This document shows, in pieces, positions 10,500 through 23,500 of a stretch of DNA of 64,000 nucleotides; the first letter of the stretch is position 1, and every line of letters starts with the position of its first letter. The translations under genes and the position numbers were made by a program. Below the pieces are notes generated by a model. The model saw only the letters and a program-made list of their open reading frames with translations, made no database searches and was not told the origin of the DNA. The stretch is from Paragorgia papillata (lineage: Eukaryota > Cnidaria > Anthozoa > Scleralcyonacea > Coralliidae): contig JAWNZC010000025.1 in NCBI GenBank assembly GCA_035771165.1, positions 248,001 to 312,000 on the forward strand. Direction: 5' to 3'.

Positions 10500-12600
10500 C
10501 GATAAAATGCTTTATTAGCCCACTACAAGGCTTTAGATTAACATTTAACACCAGAGTAGTGTTTCGTTTCTTAATACGCTTGGCAGTATATATATATATA
10601 TATAAGGATATAAGCATATATATTCTGTATCGTAAAACCATAGGCAATAGCCACGTAGAAATACAGTTCAACATGAACGCTTTTGGCGTGGTTGTGTTAT
10701 GTGAATATTCAAGTCGCTAAAAAATTCAGTCTGTCCCAATCTGACATATTATAACGCATCCCCCCGTACGAATATAAACTAAAACGAATACGTATAAACC
10801 GAATAGAGCAGCTCGGGCCATTAGAACGGCTGCAAATGCTCAACATTTCTTTATTCAAAAGCCAGTACTATTTGAACATATATAAACAAACATTTAAACA
10901 GCCACAGGGCATTTCTATCATAATATTGTAATTTGAATCTAATCCTGTATTCGCAAATTACATCCATCATCACCTAGCTAATTTCAGCATAATACTGTCT
11001 AGTGGTCTATAGTCAATATATATATATGAAATTTCATATTCGAAAGACAAATTCTTTGACTTATGTAAATTTTGAGTTCAAATCCTCCCTGAACTCGTTC
11101 ACGTGGGTGGATGAATTAACCACGCCATTTTGTTTTTAAAAAAAGCGCCAAATTAAAAAAAAAATGGCGCCAAGTTATCAAAGGCGCCAAATTTTCAGAG
11201 CAAGCAAGCTTAGGATTATCTTAAGAGACTCGAAACGTTAGACCTCCTTAACCATACATATTCTTTAAACCGTATAGTAGACTATATAGCAATTAGGAGC
11301 ACACCAGCACATAATTATGACTTATGAGTGAGTAATTGCATGGGCGATTCGAGTTGACTCTCTAGTGATAGTCTATTAAATTGGAGAGATTAATATTAAT
11401 TACCGTAGGCAACCGGGACGGGACGATCGGGACGAATTTATGGAAACCAGGCTTAAGATCAAGTATAGAGAACAAGTGAACAACAATAAGCGAAAAAAAG
11501 GGGGGGGGGGGGCTGAGCCCCCCTGCCTTTGCGCCGAAGGTAGCGGTTATTATACGTTGAATATTTATACATCTTTGATATACAGCATTTTGAAAATTCC
11601 ATATCACTGCAGGGTGACAATCCTGGTGAAAATCGTACCGTGTGATAGCTCAAAACTCATTTCATGAAGTACTCCACGTATTAGCATTTGATGATTGCTG
11701 ACCGGAAGTATTATGAATGAGCCATATCGAAATGCCATGAATTAATAAGAAAGGCCGAAAAAAATGAAGAATAATGAAAAAATTGTTGTGGGCGGTAAAG
11801 GTTTCATAACGTTTAGGATTCTGTAAAATGTTCCCCCAAAACGCAGGAAATGCCATTTCAGAGACTCTAGATTTCAAAATTTTCCGGGGGGGGGGCATGC
11901 CCCCGGACCCCCCTAGAGGTTTCTTGCGCCTTCGGCGCTCAAAGTTCAGCCCCCCCAACCAAACCTATCTTCCGCCGCCTATGCACACACACAGATACAC
12001 ACCCACACGTACACACTGCACACATCATAGACAGGCCCACAACGACACCCACCCACACCGACACACCCCCAAACTGACACGCACACACCAAAAACCGACA
12101 AACGTATTCATAGAATCCATTAAGGACACGATAGCATACTGCATACAAGTACGACAATTTTTAGGTAGTGCCCAACAAAACTGTTTATGTCTTAAAAACT
12201 AACAAGTTTAAATCTTTGCCCGAAAACAAATTTAAATTTAACCATGTAAGATATAGCGAAGTTTGAAAAAATCGTGCTTGTTTATCACCTGAAACACTAA
12301 AAATTGACCAAGTGACCCTCAATTTTATAGACTGCTGATTGCTCATTGTTCGTGATCAGTAACCTCGATGGTAACTTGGTATTTATAAAACAAATAGAAT
12401 AATACATGAACGCTCAGAGAATGCTTTTCGGGTCTTCAATTGATCTCCCATTCGTGGTTGCGGCCAGTAGCCTGAGAAAACAGAGTAGAATAAAACTTAT
12501 ATTAAACTTTCTACGTCTTACAAATTGCAAGAACTTTCACATCGAGCTTGAAAACCTTGAGGATCAAAAAATGAATATCAGATAGCTAATCAATAATTTG
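10500..12600. other. Intergenic DNA between H3 and H4 with G/C-run repeats
   Basis: No gene is recognisable. 11440-11525 carries one end of the ggaaaccaggcttaa family and a G12 run. 11760-11960 is a copy of a dispersed repeat whose core reads ggcatgcccccggaccccc; related copies are near 20920, 31580, 44500 and 55260. 11980-12100 is CA-rich simple sequence. Short TA runs lie at 10586-10604 and 11018-11027. Confidence 0.6.
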
Positions 12601-12601
12601 A

Positions 12602-12713
12602 CCAATCACAGTGCTTAGAATTCCACCAATCGTGAGGCCGGAAAAGCAGCCAATAAAAATCAATTCTGGGTACTGTCTTCGCAGAGGTCCGTCTGGCCAG
12701 TTGATTATAAATA
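12602..12713 (+). promoter_or_regulatory. Histone H4 promoter
   Basis: CCAAT boxes occur at about 12602, 12626 and 12650. GGTCCG at 12686-12691 matches the core of the H4-specific GGTCC element. TATAAATA at 12706-12713 lies 87 bp before the start codon. Confidence 0.78.
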
Positions 12714-12775
12714 TAGAGCGGGAACGGCTTGAAATTCATTCACTTCCATCAGTTGATTTAGTTCAAAGCTTTTAG

Positions 12776-13111
<336 letters not shown>

Positions 13112-13146
13112 GTCAAACCCGACGCAAAGAACAAAACAAAACAAAC

Positions 13147-13162
13147 GGCTCTTTTCAGAGCC
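13147..13162 (+). terminator. Histone H4 mRNA 3' stem-loop
   Basis: Stem GGCTCT/AGAGCC with TTTC loop, followed by ACCAC and the purine-rich cagaagag. It lies 35 bases after the H4 stop and is nearly identical to the H3 signal. Confidence 0.95.
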
Positions 13163-13199
13163 ACCACATTCGACAGAAGAGTACAAACGAACCTTCTCG

Positions 13200-14270
13200 A
13201 TAAAATCTAAACTGTTTACATTTACCGAAGCGGCTATGTCTTGCATCGTTCATATTGCCTCGAAGCATGTTCCACAGCAAATTCGCTTGTACAATATTTT
13301 TTCAATCGCTTTGTGTTGACATTAAATAATTCTAATCCGAACATCGGTCTTAAAATGTATGACCAGAGTTCGTACACAACCTTTCACAAGTAACGAATAT
13401 CTTGGTCTATAGAACGCACAATTCGTAGGGATGTATTTCTCAGTTTCCAAAGTCCTTGAATTTGAAAAATAGAATAGTGGTCCTTGGAAGTCCTAATCAA
13501 TATCTGCCGACTTCGAATCATCAGTTTGACGACTGACTTGACGATTGACCTAAACACTATGTGACAGCTCAGCCTATTTTTCAGCATAAAACACAATCTT
13601 GTATAGTCTACAAATACAAAACTGAAGTACTGCTGAGGAATCTGGCATTTATTGTAATACCTATATATTAAGCCCCAGCATACACCAGAGAAAATGTCCA
13701 AAATAAGTTATTGGAATTCAGAATAATTTCTAGAATAAGATCCTGTGACATCCATGTTAATATATCTATGACAAATATAAGCATGAATACAGTGGCATAG
13801 CCAAAATATTGAAGGTTGCATGGGCCATGCCATGGTCAGCAGTAAAAAACCTGCAGCTGTTGAGCATTTGCTTTGGGAGAGGGTAGTGGGGTACTCTATT
13901 ACTAACATGAGCTGCAAACATCGAAACCTATTATTTGGATAAAAAAAATTGAATTTCTGAAGCCCAAAGTGGTCAGCCTATACATTGGCTATACAGGGAT
14001 GTGATTCATAAAATGGTGTGATTTTTGTCATTCTTACCAGCTTACACCATGTCCATTGTTTGTAAGTGTTCTTTGTCAGAGCTATTTTACTCAGAAAAAT
14101 TTGCAAGTTCACAAGTGTGACTTGAACCCACAATCTTTTCATTGCCATTTGCCTGTGCCCCAACTAGACCACACACCTCGTGTATATGTGTATACACAAG
14201 GCCACTGGTGTATGTGGTCTGGGCCACAGGTTAATTGCCAGTGAAATGCTCTGTCCTGATTACCCAATGT
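13200..14270. other. Intergenic DNA without recognised features
   Basis: Only short open frames, none with family resemblance or splice context. I see no clear repeat. Confidence 0.5.
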
Positions 14271-14282
14271 CTAGTATATTAA

Positions 14283-14451
14283 GCCTGGTTTCCATATAGC
14301 TGTAAGAGACGGCGGCATGGCTGCGGCAAGGGGTGATGATCCAATCATAGACAGTGTTGAATTAGCCAGCAATAAAAAGCTGTATGCAATTGGACCATTG
14401 CCCCTTGCCGCAGCCATGCCACCGGCTCTTATGGCTATATGGAAACCAGGC
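14283..14451. mobile_element. TTAA-flanked palindromic MITE (piggyBac-like)
   Basis: The arms GCCTGGTTTCCATATAGC and their complement are separated by a short spacer and flanked by TTAA at 14279-14282 and 14452-14455. An isolated end of the same family is near 11440-11456. Confidence 0.85.
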
Positions 14452-14554
14452 TTAACACTCATTACTGGTATGCTAATTAAACTAGGGGAGCACGGGTGGT
14501 GTATGGGAGCATGGGTGGTGTGTGCTATTAGGGCGCTGCCTCTCACCAATAGTT

Positions 14555-14795
14555 AAGCCTGGTTAGACGGGGTTAGTACTTGGATGGGTGACTGTCTGGG
14601 AATAGCCCTGTTCTCGGGGACCCATGTGAGTAGAGTTTAGTTGGTCTCTTCTGTGCTTCGAGGGTTTTTCACTGGGTTCTCCGGTTTTCCTCCCTCCGTA
14701 AAATCAACACCTATAGGTCTTAGCTGTAAATGGAGGACCCCACCAGCTCTGCTGAAAAACTTATCCTCCTTAAATAAAGAATCATAATAATAACT
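14555..14795 (+). mobile_element. 5S-rRNA-derived SINE, 5'-truncated
   Basis: The segment ttagtacttggatgggtgac followed by tgtctgggaata matches the 3' half of metazoan 5S rRNA, including the C box of its internal promoter. It continues into a non-5S body (gttctccggttttcctccc) and ends in an aataataa-type tail. The 5' half of 5S is missing, so this is a retroposed SINE rather than a functional 5S gene. Confidence 0.75.
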
Positions 14796-15265
14796 AATGA
14801 ACAGAACTACAGTGTGTTTACTGTTGAATCATAGCAAGATGTGTAGTTGGTATTTCGCTACAGACACTGTATTTAAAAACACAAGACCTCTGGGAATATT
14901 TATCAACTGAAGACTTAATTTAACATACCTTGTTTTTATTTGTTTCCTGTTTATGCAATATCCACCACCCTTACACAACCATATAAAGTCAGTAAAGACC
15001 TACCTAATATGAACAAGCTTTCTGATTGGCTGTAAGTAGCCAATCACATTGTCAGTTGCAAAGTCGTTCCCATGCTCAGTTACTGACTAGGATTAGAGTT
15101 TTTGTTTAGTTAGGTGACCTAAACCAATCAGAAACCTTCTTTTACAGTATAATTATAGGGTCAGCTAAAAGTAAAAGACCAGTGAAAAGACCCTCAGGCA
15201 TTTTGGCCGAGATTGTACATGGAACATCGGAAGCCTGGGGTCTAGAGTCGAAATAAATACGCAAG

Positions 15266-18200
15266 ATGGCGGTTTCGGGAAAGGTTGAAACCAGTTCAGA
15301 ACGAGACGCTATTTCTCGCTTATATCCCAAAGTAGACGAATCAGAAACTCCTTTACCGAGATCCTGGAGTCCCAAAGATAAATGTTCTTTTATTGGATTG
15401 TCCCAGAGCAACCTCCGAGTACATTATAAAGGCGAGTAAAATATGAATAATTCTTGCTGTTGATGAATGCCATCAGCGGGGTCGTTCTGTGTTTGGTATT
15501 CATAGTTGTGGCACACACTTTTCTTATTATTTCTTAAACATTGGTAGTTTAGATAAAAGATAGCAACTATTTTTAACGACTTTTAGCCGTTGTACTCCCG
15601 TTTTTGGGCCAATTATACGAATAATTTTGAGCAATATTAAAAAGGTATATTTATGATCTGACTGTTTCGTGCGTAGGATTTCTGATTCAATAATTACAAT
15701 AATTATTAACAAAGAACTGTGAAGAGCACCGGCATTACATACCCCACGCATAGTTTTTTTACAGATATTAGTATACTTTATGTAATAAAAACTTTTAAAA
15801 GGTAAAAATACTTTAATATGCAACCAAGAGGCTATATTAAAACTGTTAATTATTTATATAATAATGTTGTCAGAATAAACTTTATTTTTTATGTTAGGGC
15901 AAACCTTTTAAGGTTTAAACTTTAATTATGGATTAAACAATTGCACGAGTTTGTTATTGGGATTCCCTGATTCATATCTACAAGTTTATGTATCAGTCAA
16001 TTCCAATAAGCCATTTGCACGATGACGTGAGATGGTGTTGTGTGACTACAACTACCAGAATGCTTTGCCAGTATTTTAGGGTTTCAGCTAAAACGGATGA
16101 CTCAAAGGAATCCTTCCAGTCCTTTCGCAGCTTTTCCAAAATATATCAACAACATATATGGAATGACTGATGGGTTCTTTTAAGTCATCCCTTTTACAGG
16201 GGTCGAAATAACTACCTGTCGATTCCAGGTGATTTTCACAAGTAACAGGTGTAAAAAGTACTTACCTGTCGCCTGTGACAGGTTGATAATGATAAATACC
16301 TTATTAACACAGAGTATGTAGAGTTGAGAGATGACAAATAATATCAATAACCAGTTTCTCTGCAAACGATTTTCGAATACTTCATTAATTTATTGAATTG
16401 CACTTTTGTTGAAACAAGTAGTTTAATAGAGCTTGGAGCGTATCATTATGTGATTGTCAGACAGTTGTTACCAACCTCCACTCAGGTTACAATTACGTAA
16501 GTGGCTTTGGCAGTGCGCATGCAACCTCATTCCCAGGCTCTTTCCTCCTTGCCCCCCCACGCGGGAACTTTAACTCTGAACCTGCTATTAAGCTTTGGTG
16601 GGTTATTGCCAAAAAGCCTAGAAGGCTGGTTGATGCCTATGGGAAATGCCCTCAACCACAATAACAATTTGACTGTTTATTTTAATTTTGTAATCATTGT
16701 GTTTTAGCCATTAAAAATGATTAAAAATTGTACAGGTTGAATAAACAGGAGACAGGTAAAAAAATACACAACCTGTCACCATTATCAGGTAGAAAATTAG
16801 GAACATTTCTATCCCTGCTTTTAGCCGAAACCCTAGAATACTGGCAAAGCATTCTGGTAGTTGTAGCAGTGCTTTCAATGAATAAAATACGCCAGCGCGA
16901 TGGATCGCGCTCGCCAGAGCAGATTTCACAACTGGGCAGCGCGATTTGGTTTTTCTTGAAAAACAGCGCCGGTTTATGTTGATGACTTCCTGTTACATTT
17001 CCTGGGTCAATTTTAACAGTCTATTATCATAAAAATGAACTTCAAACTAATGTTTTAAGTGTCATTTGTGGTTTTCATCTGCACAACTAGCATAAAGTTT
17101 GAGATTTTGTAGTGTTTATCCCGATATTGCCGCACCGGAACATGCAGCGGACGTCCCCGTGAGCAAATGAACGCTATTTTGCATTTTCGCCTATTTCGGC
17201 TAGTCTTTTAGTAATACGAATATCAATTGAACAATATGCAGCAAGATAATACAGTACGTCACTGGAGAGTGCAGTTAGCCTGCCACTAGAAACAAACTAA
17301 AAATATTTAATATCTAAACCCGTTAATTTAATAAAACTAAGAACAATTTATCTCCCTGTGATGCCATAATTCGTAAATATGCGTGCATAAAGTTGTTCAA
17401 AACCACGCCGCCGGTTTATTGATTTGTTTTTATAAGCTAGACTGTATACTCCTGCACAGAGTAAACAAGAGATATTCCATTATTTTCATATTATATACAA
17501 CTGAGCATTTATTTACTCCATTTCTAGGCCGTGGAAGATAATCTGCGAGCGTATTTTATGACAAATTACTTATCTGCCAGCGCGATCAACCCCGCTGGCA
17601 GAACGAACTTGGGAGCGTGTGGGCGAGCGTGAGCGCGATCGCGCTCGCCTCATTGAAAGCACTGTTGTAGTCACCCAACGCCATCCTTACGTCATTGTGC
17701 AAATGCCTTATTGTGTCCATCTGCTCCCTTAGACATTTTTTTTTTGGGGGGGGGGAATTTACCATTTTCCCACCCTGGGAAAAGACAGTGTGCCAAGGCC
17801 CCACCCCTGGGCAACAAATTCCGGTCTAAACCCCAATGAAAACATAGATAAATCACTTTTAATCAATTCACGAAGCACACAAATATATTTTCCCACAGTG
17901 CACAGCAAGTGTGAATGTTCCAAAGTCCCAATCCAGGGGTGTGGTGAAGGAATCATGATTGGGGGGGGGGGGGGGGGGGGTGTCATATGATACATGTAAT
18001 GACAAACTTTTTTGCAATTATGATAAATGAAAATTTTCATATCAGAGACATAGTGTAAAAAAGGCGAGAATTGATTGAAAAACTTGTAATGTATAAACAG
18101 GTATTTAGGAGCTGGGAAAGACAAGACAGAAACATTTAATTTTTTATAGAAAAAATCAAAAGTGAAAAGTCACTGAAACTATGAAAGTGTTCTGAATGTT

Positions 18201-20484
18201 AATCTTAAGTAACCAATCTACCGTAGTTATCTAGGCAATGCTAATTCTTCGACATCTAATGTTTGCCCAATTGTCAAGGTCGAAACCACTGATCTGTATC
18301 AAAATACTTCAATACAACAGTCAAGCCTCTGTTTTCACTGGTCTGTGGTCTCTAGATCAGAAATACTTCACTACCAGGAGGGAGGGGTGAACTCGTAGAG
18401 ACTTCACAGCAAAATCGTGTGTACAATGTGTCGGACCATTGTGACGTCACTGGTGGTTTACCCTGGAACTATATTTACCAAGAATCAAAGAATAACTTAC
18501 CTTTTCAAGTCATCTTAACGTTGAACAATTCTTTTAGTCAAAAATAGTTGTAATCTATGCATCGGATTTCACAAAATGAAGCATCCTTACAAGGCAACTG
18601 GCAACGTGAACAACAAAACGCCGCCATTTTTACTAACTCGTTTCTCTTCTCATGCTCTTCTCGTGACATCACGATGGTCCGACACATTGAACACAAAAAT
18701 CGACGAGTTCACCCCTCCCTCCTGTTCACTACAGAATACATCAAGTGCACTTATTTAAACGCCATCTTTTGTTTGGGGTGTCTGGGAAAGCTATTTAACC
18801 CAACAAATCATTTTTTAAAAAAGAAGAAATTCAGCTTTTTTTTTCTATTTTGAACACCAGCAATTCCTTGTTTGACCAATTATTTGATATTTAGAATTAT
18901 TGGGGGGTGTCACCCCCCCCCCCCCCACACACACACCCAGTCACCACCCCCTGTCCTAATCCCCAGGTTACGCGCTTTTGGCATAACGGAAAGAGACCTG
19001 CAAACATGAAACATCTGACACTTTCCCTGTTGCACATGTGCGAAGTTATGCGTGAACATCATGAGGCAATAGCCGAGTGTTTTACCAGCTCTGTGAGTCA
19101 TCTTGTAACTTCCCAAACACCTTAAATATATTGACTCTGTGACAAAGTATTCTTATTTCTTTATGGAAATATTGTTTTGAATTGCAAATAAAAAGATACA
19201 GAAGTTCAACTGCTTCAGGAGCGCTAATGTTACTCATTGGTCATTGAGAATGTGTGTTGCACCAAACCTGTTTTCAAAACTGGTTTGACACGTCCAAGAT
19301 CATGGATGGTGGCTACATCAAACAAAGTGTTGGATGTTTGCAGAGGTCTCTTTCCTGTGGAGAGACCTCTGCCAGCAGGGAAGTGTTTGACGGAGTAAAG
19401 TAACACAATAAAGAAGCTGTTTTTGTCCAGTTCTGACAAAAATGAGTTAAATACTGCACAAGACTTTGCCTCATGCACTATTTAACTTAAGTTTCTAATT
19501 TATTCTTTAGTAATTAATGTATCAGTCAATTTCAGTTGTGCCCACCCCACCCACCCCTGGGTCACCCCTGGGCATTCACTATTTTTGCTAATCCCAGCTA
19601 CAGTAGCAATGGGTTAACAAGTGATTAAAGGGTATTGGCAATAACAATTAAGTTTGTCTCTTTTGAAAGAACTTGTCAAATGGTATAAGAAGACCTTTTT
19701 CAATTTTTCCGTATCTGTTTTGGTTTTGGAAATATTTCGACCAAAGACAGCATGCTGTCCGCCATCTTGGAATTATTTTCGATATGCATGTGACATCATG
19801 ACATAAGCAGGGTAAAGTGAAATTTTTATCTTGCCAACCTTATGACATTAAGAGATAGAAACTCGATTTTGTTGCGCTATTTCCATTTTAAATTGACCCA
19901 CAACATTTAAAAAGCCTTCCGTGGAAATTTGGTCACCCACGGAGTAGTTTCATCAGGTTTACTCTGCTTGTGATGTCACCAATTTCCTAGTTAATCAGAC
20001 TCAATGTTACAACAAGATGGCGGACAGCACACTGTCTTTGGTCGAAATATTTCAAAACACAAGAAAGATAGAGAAAAATTGTAAAAGGTCTTCTTATACC
20101 ATTTGACGAGTTCTTTCAAATGAGACAAACTTAATTTTTATTGCCAATACCCATTAACTCATTCTTCCCTAAACCACCAAAAATACCTCCTTTATTGAGC
20201 GTATCACTATGGTGTAAATCTCTATGTTGATTTTGGCTTGTTTTTATGTGATGAAGTGCTCATGTTATTATTTCAAAATGTTTGTTTTCTGATTTTTTTA
20301 GTTTTTTTAAATCTCGACTTTTTTTTAAATCTCATGTTTTTATGCAGGAGTTGGCAGAACACATAAAGATGCAGCAGCAGTCAGAACCAGTCATCCTATC
20401 CCAGCAGCATGTGGCCTGTATTATTTTGAAATAAAGATTATTAGCAAAGGAAGGGATGGGTATTATAAAACTACTGTTTAACAT

Positions 20485-20557
<73 letters not shown>

Positions 20558-23500
20558 CAGTCAAGGGCAGCAGAACAGATGTGTCTAGCAGTCCTTCAGA
20601 TTTAGGCTGGCAAACGGTGAATTTCGCTGGTGGTTGAGTGGATTTTGTAGCAAATTCGCCGTGTCTCCATCGTATTTCACCGTCGCTGGATAAATAAATA
20701 ATCCATGAATGATTTTAAATTCCTTGGGGACCCCAACGTGTGTTTTGAAACCCGTTCTGTGTGAAAATGTTCGAAGTAAACTTGCTCTTCCCACCATATT
20801 GAATTCTACCGCGCTGGTGTCTGGGATCTACCATTACTTTACCTATATTATATCATATCCGACTCAGTTGTATGGCATTTTTTACCTCTGAAATGGCTGG
20901 AAATGGCATTTGAGAGCTTCAAAATTTCCCGGGGGGCATGCCCAAGGAACCCCTAGCAGGATGGTCCTCTGGACCATGCAGGGACTTTGGCCCTGATTCT
21001 CCAGGTCATCAATTTCATTCTCCAGACCCTTTCACAAAAACCTGAAACGCTGGTCTAGGGGGTGGGGATGTATTCCTTCCAATACCCACAAGGGGGCTAA
21101 GCCCTACCCCGGCCCCCCACAACCCCCCAAAACATTGAAGATTGGGCTAAGAATGGTATAAAATTTGTTAGGGGGTTGTTAAAATATATGTTTTATTATT
21201 CTATTGATGTATTAGCCCTTTCAGTTCTCACTTGTCGTAAGAATTGGGGACAGTTCTATCCCTGATCTCAGGGATAGAACTTGTTCAATTGTGACTTTTA
21301 CAACAGCCGCGTTCACGCTTGTCGTGACTTGTCATAAGAATCGGGATTTTTCCTGTCCCCGATCATCCCAGATGAGTGGTTTCAATGTTCTTCAGTGTTG
21401 TAACTAATGTTGCAAGAGTCCCCGATCATCAGTGACCATCTGGGATGGATGCATTTTCCAAATAGAAATGATTCCAATTCTTGCAACGCTTATGATCAGA
21501 TCAAACTTCACACTTGGAAAGTAACTCCCAGAGTTCACTAGCTTCTAATGAAATCCTCACCAGTGACATAGCAATTTGTGTTTAATGAATTTGATCTTTG
21601 AAAATAATAAATTTTGTACTTGGAGTTGGAAGTAAATAATAGCAGTTCATCAAACTTTTCTACTCATCATGACACACAGCCTGCATATTACTCAACTTAC
21701 TGTGTTATTTAGATATATGGGAATTGGACTATCTGCTCAAGGAGTAAACCTAAATCGACTTCCTGGTAATGTTTTTATTGTTATTGTAAGACAATATTCT
21801 ATCATTGTTGTTCGTATAAATACAGAGCCTGTTCAAGAATAAATATTTATACATTTTATCTTTATTTTTAGGCTGGGAGAAACATTCATATGGTTACCAT
21901 GGTGATGATGGAAATTCATTTTCTTCGTCGGGAACAGGCAAACCATATGGGCCAACATTCACAACTGGGGATGTAGTTGGCTGTGGTGTGAATATGATTG
22001 ATAATACTGCTTTCTATACTAAAAATGGAATTAAACTTGGTAAGAATTAGATCACCCTGTACTTGTACAAGTTTGCAAAGGGTTTTATGAACTTTAAATT
22101 GTTTAATGTTAAAAGTTAACAATAACAAGCCATTTTACAATGTTTTGCAGCTAAACTGTTGTTTATTAAATGGATATTGTAGAAAATTAATAGTTATGTA
22201 GCAAATTAATAGCAATGTAGCAAATTAACAGTAATGTAGCAAATTAATAGTAATGTAGCAAATTAACAGTAATGTAGCAAATTAACAGTAATGTAGCAAA
22301 TTAATAGTAATGTAGCAAATTAATAGTAATGTAGCAAATTAATAGTAATGTAGAAAATTAATAGTAATGTAGCAAATTAACAGTAATGTAGCAAATTAAT
22401 AGTAATGTAGCAAATTAATAGTAATGTAGCAAATTAATAGTAATGTAGCAAATTAATAGTAATGTAGCAAATTAACAGTAATGTAGCAAATTAACAGTAA
22501 TGTAGCAAATTAATAGTAATGTAGCAAATTAACAGTAATGTAGCAAATTAATAGTAATGTAGCAAATTAACAGTAATTTAGCAAAATAATAGTAATGTAG
22601 TAAATTAACAATAATGTAGAAATTAATAGTAATGTAGCAAATTAACAATAATGTAGCAAATTAACAATATTGTTGCAAATTAATAGTACTGTAGAAAATT
22701 AACAGTATATGCTGTAGCAAATTGATAATACTGTAGCAAAATTGATGTTTTTTTTAATGGATAGTGCTGTAAATTAACAGTAAACAGACAACTCTAATAT
22801 TTACCTTTTTTCTGCGAATAGGAATGGCATTCTCGGATTTACCTGTAAGTAAATTTTGTTTTTTCCTGTTCAAAGTTAACCATTAGTATCCAGGGACTTT
22901 GCTCTCGCGCTGGATGGTTTTAAATAGGTTGTTAGAAAGATGTTAGAGAAATATTAGCTTTTTTCCACGATTTCCAGGCTATTATACGACAATGTTAAGT
23001 TTTTTTCTATTTTTAGCCCAATTTATATCCAACAGTGGGTCTACAAACCCCAGGTGAAGTCGTCGACGCTAACTTCGGACAAAATCCGTTTATTTACGAT
23101 ATTGCCGAGGAGTTTAAGGTATTTACCACCATTTACGTTTAAGCTTGAAGTGCGAAATATTTCACACGTTTGTTTACGTTTGGAAAGCGACGTTTGACTT
23201 GAATGACCAATAAAATTTATTTGTGTGACAAACAAACGAACAGACTAACCATAGTCAAGCGCCTATAATGAGCTGTGATTTTATGTTGAACCGTACCTTA
23301 CACCGTGCACATTCTTTGTTTTAGGTTTATTAATATTTACATGTAAATAGCACAGTTGAATGATTGAACTGAAACGTTGTTAGTGGATGATTCGTTCATT
23401 ATACTAAAATACAATGGGTTCAGTGACCATGCACAAGAATGCGTAAAGGCGAACAAAAATATAGAACAAAGACTTTAGCTGAGTTTCCAGACCATATTCA

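Noticed and set aside
14555..14610. Functional 5S rRNA gene
   Set aside because: The 5' half of 5S is absent and the sequence runs into a SINE-like body.
22190..22745. CRISPR-like array of 19-bp units
   Set aside because: Contiguous tandem repeat without unique spacers, in a eukaryotic intron.
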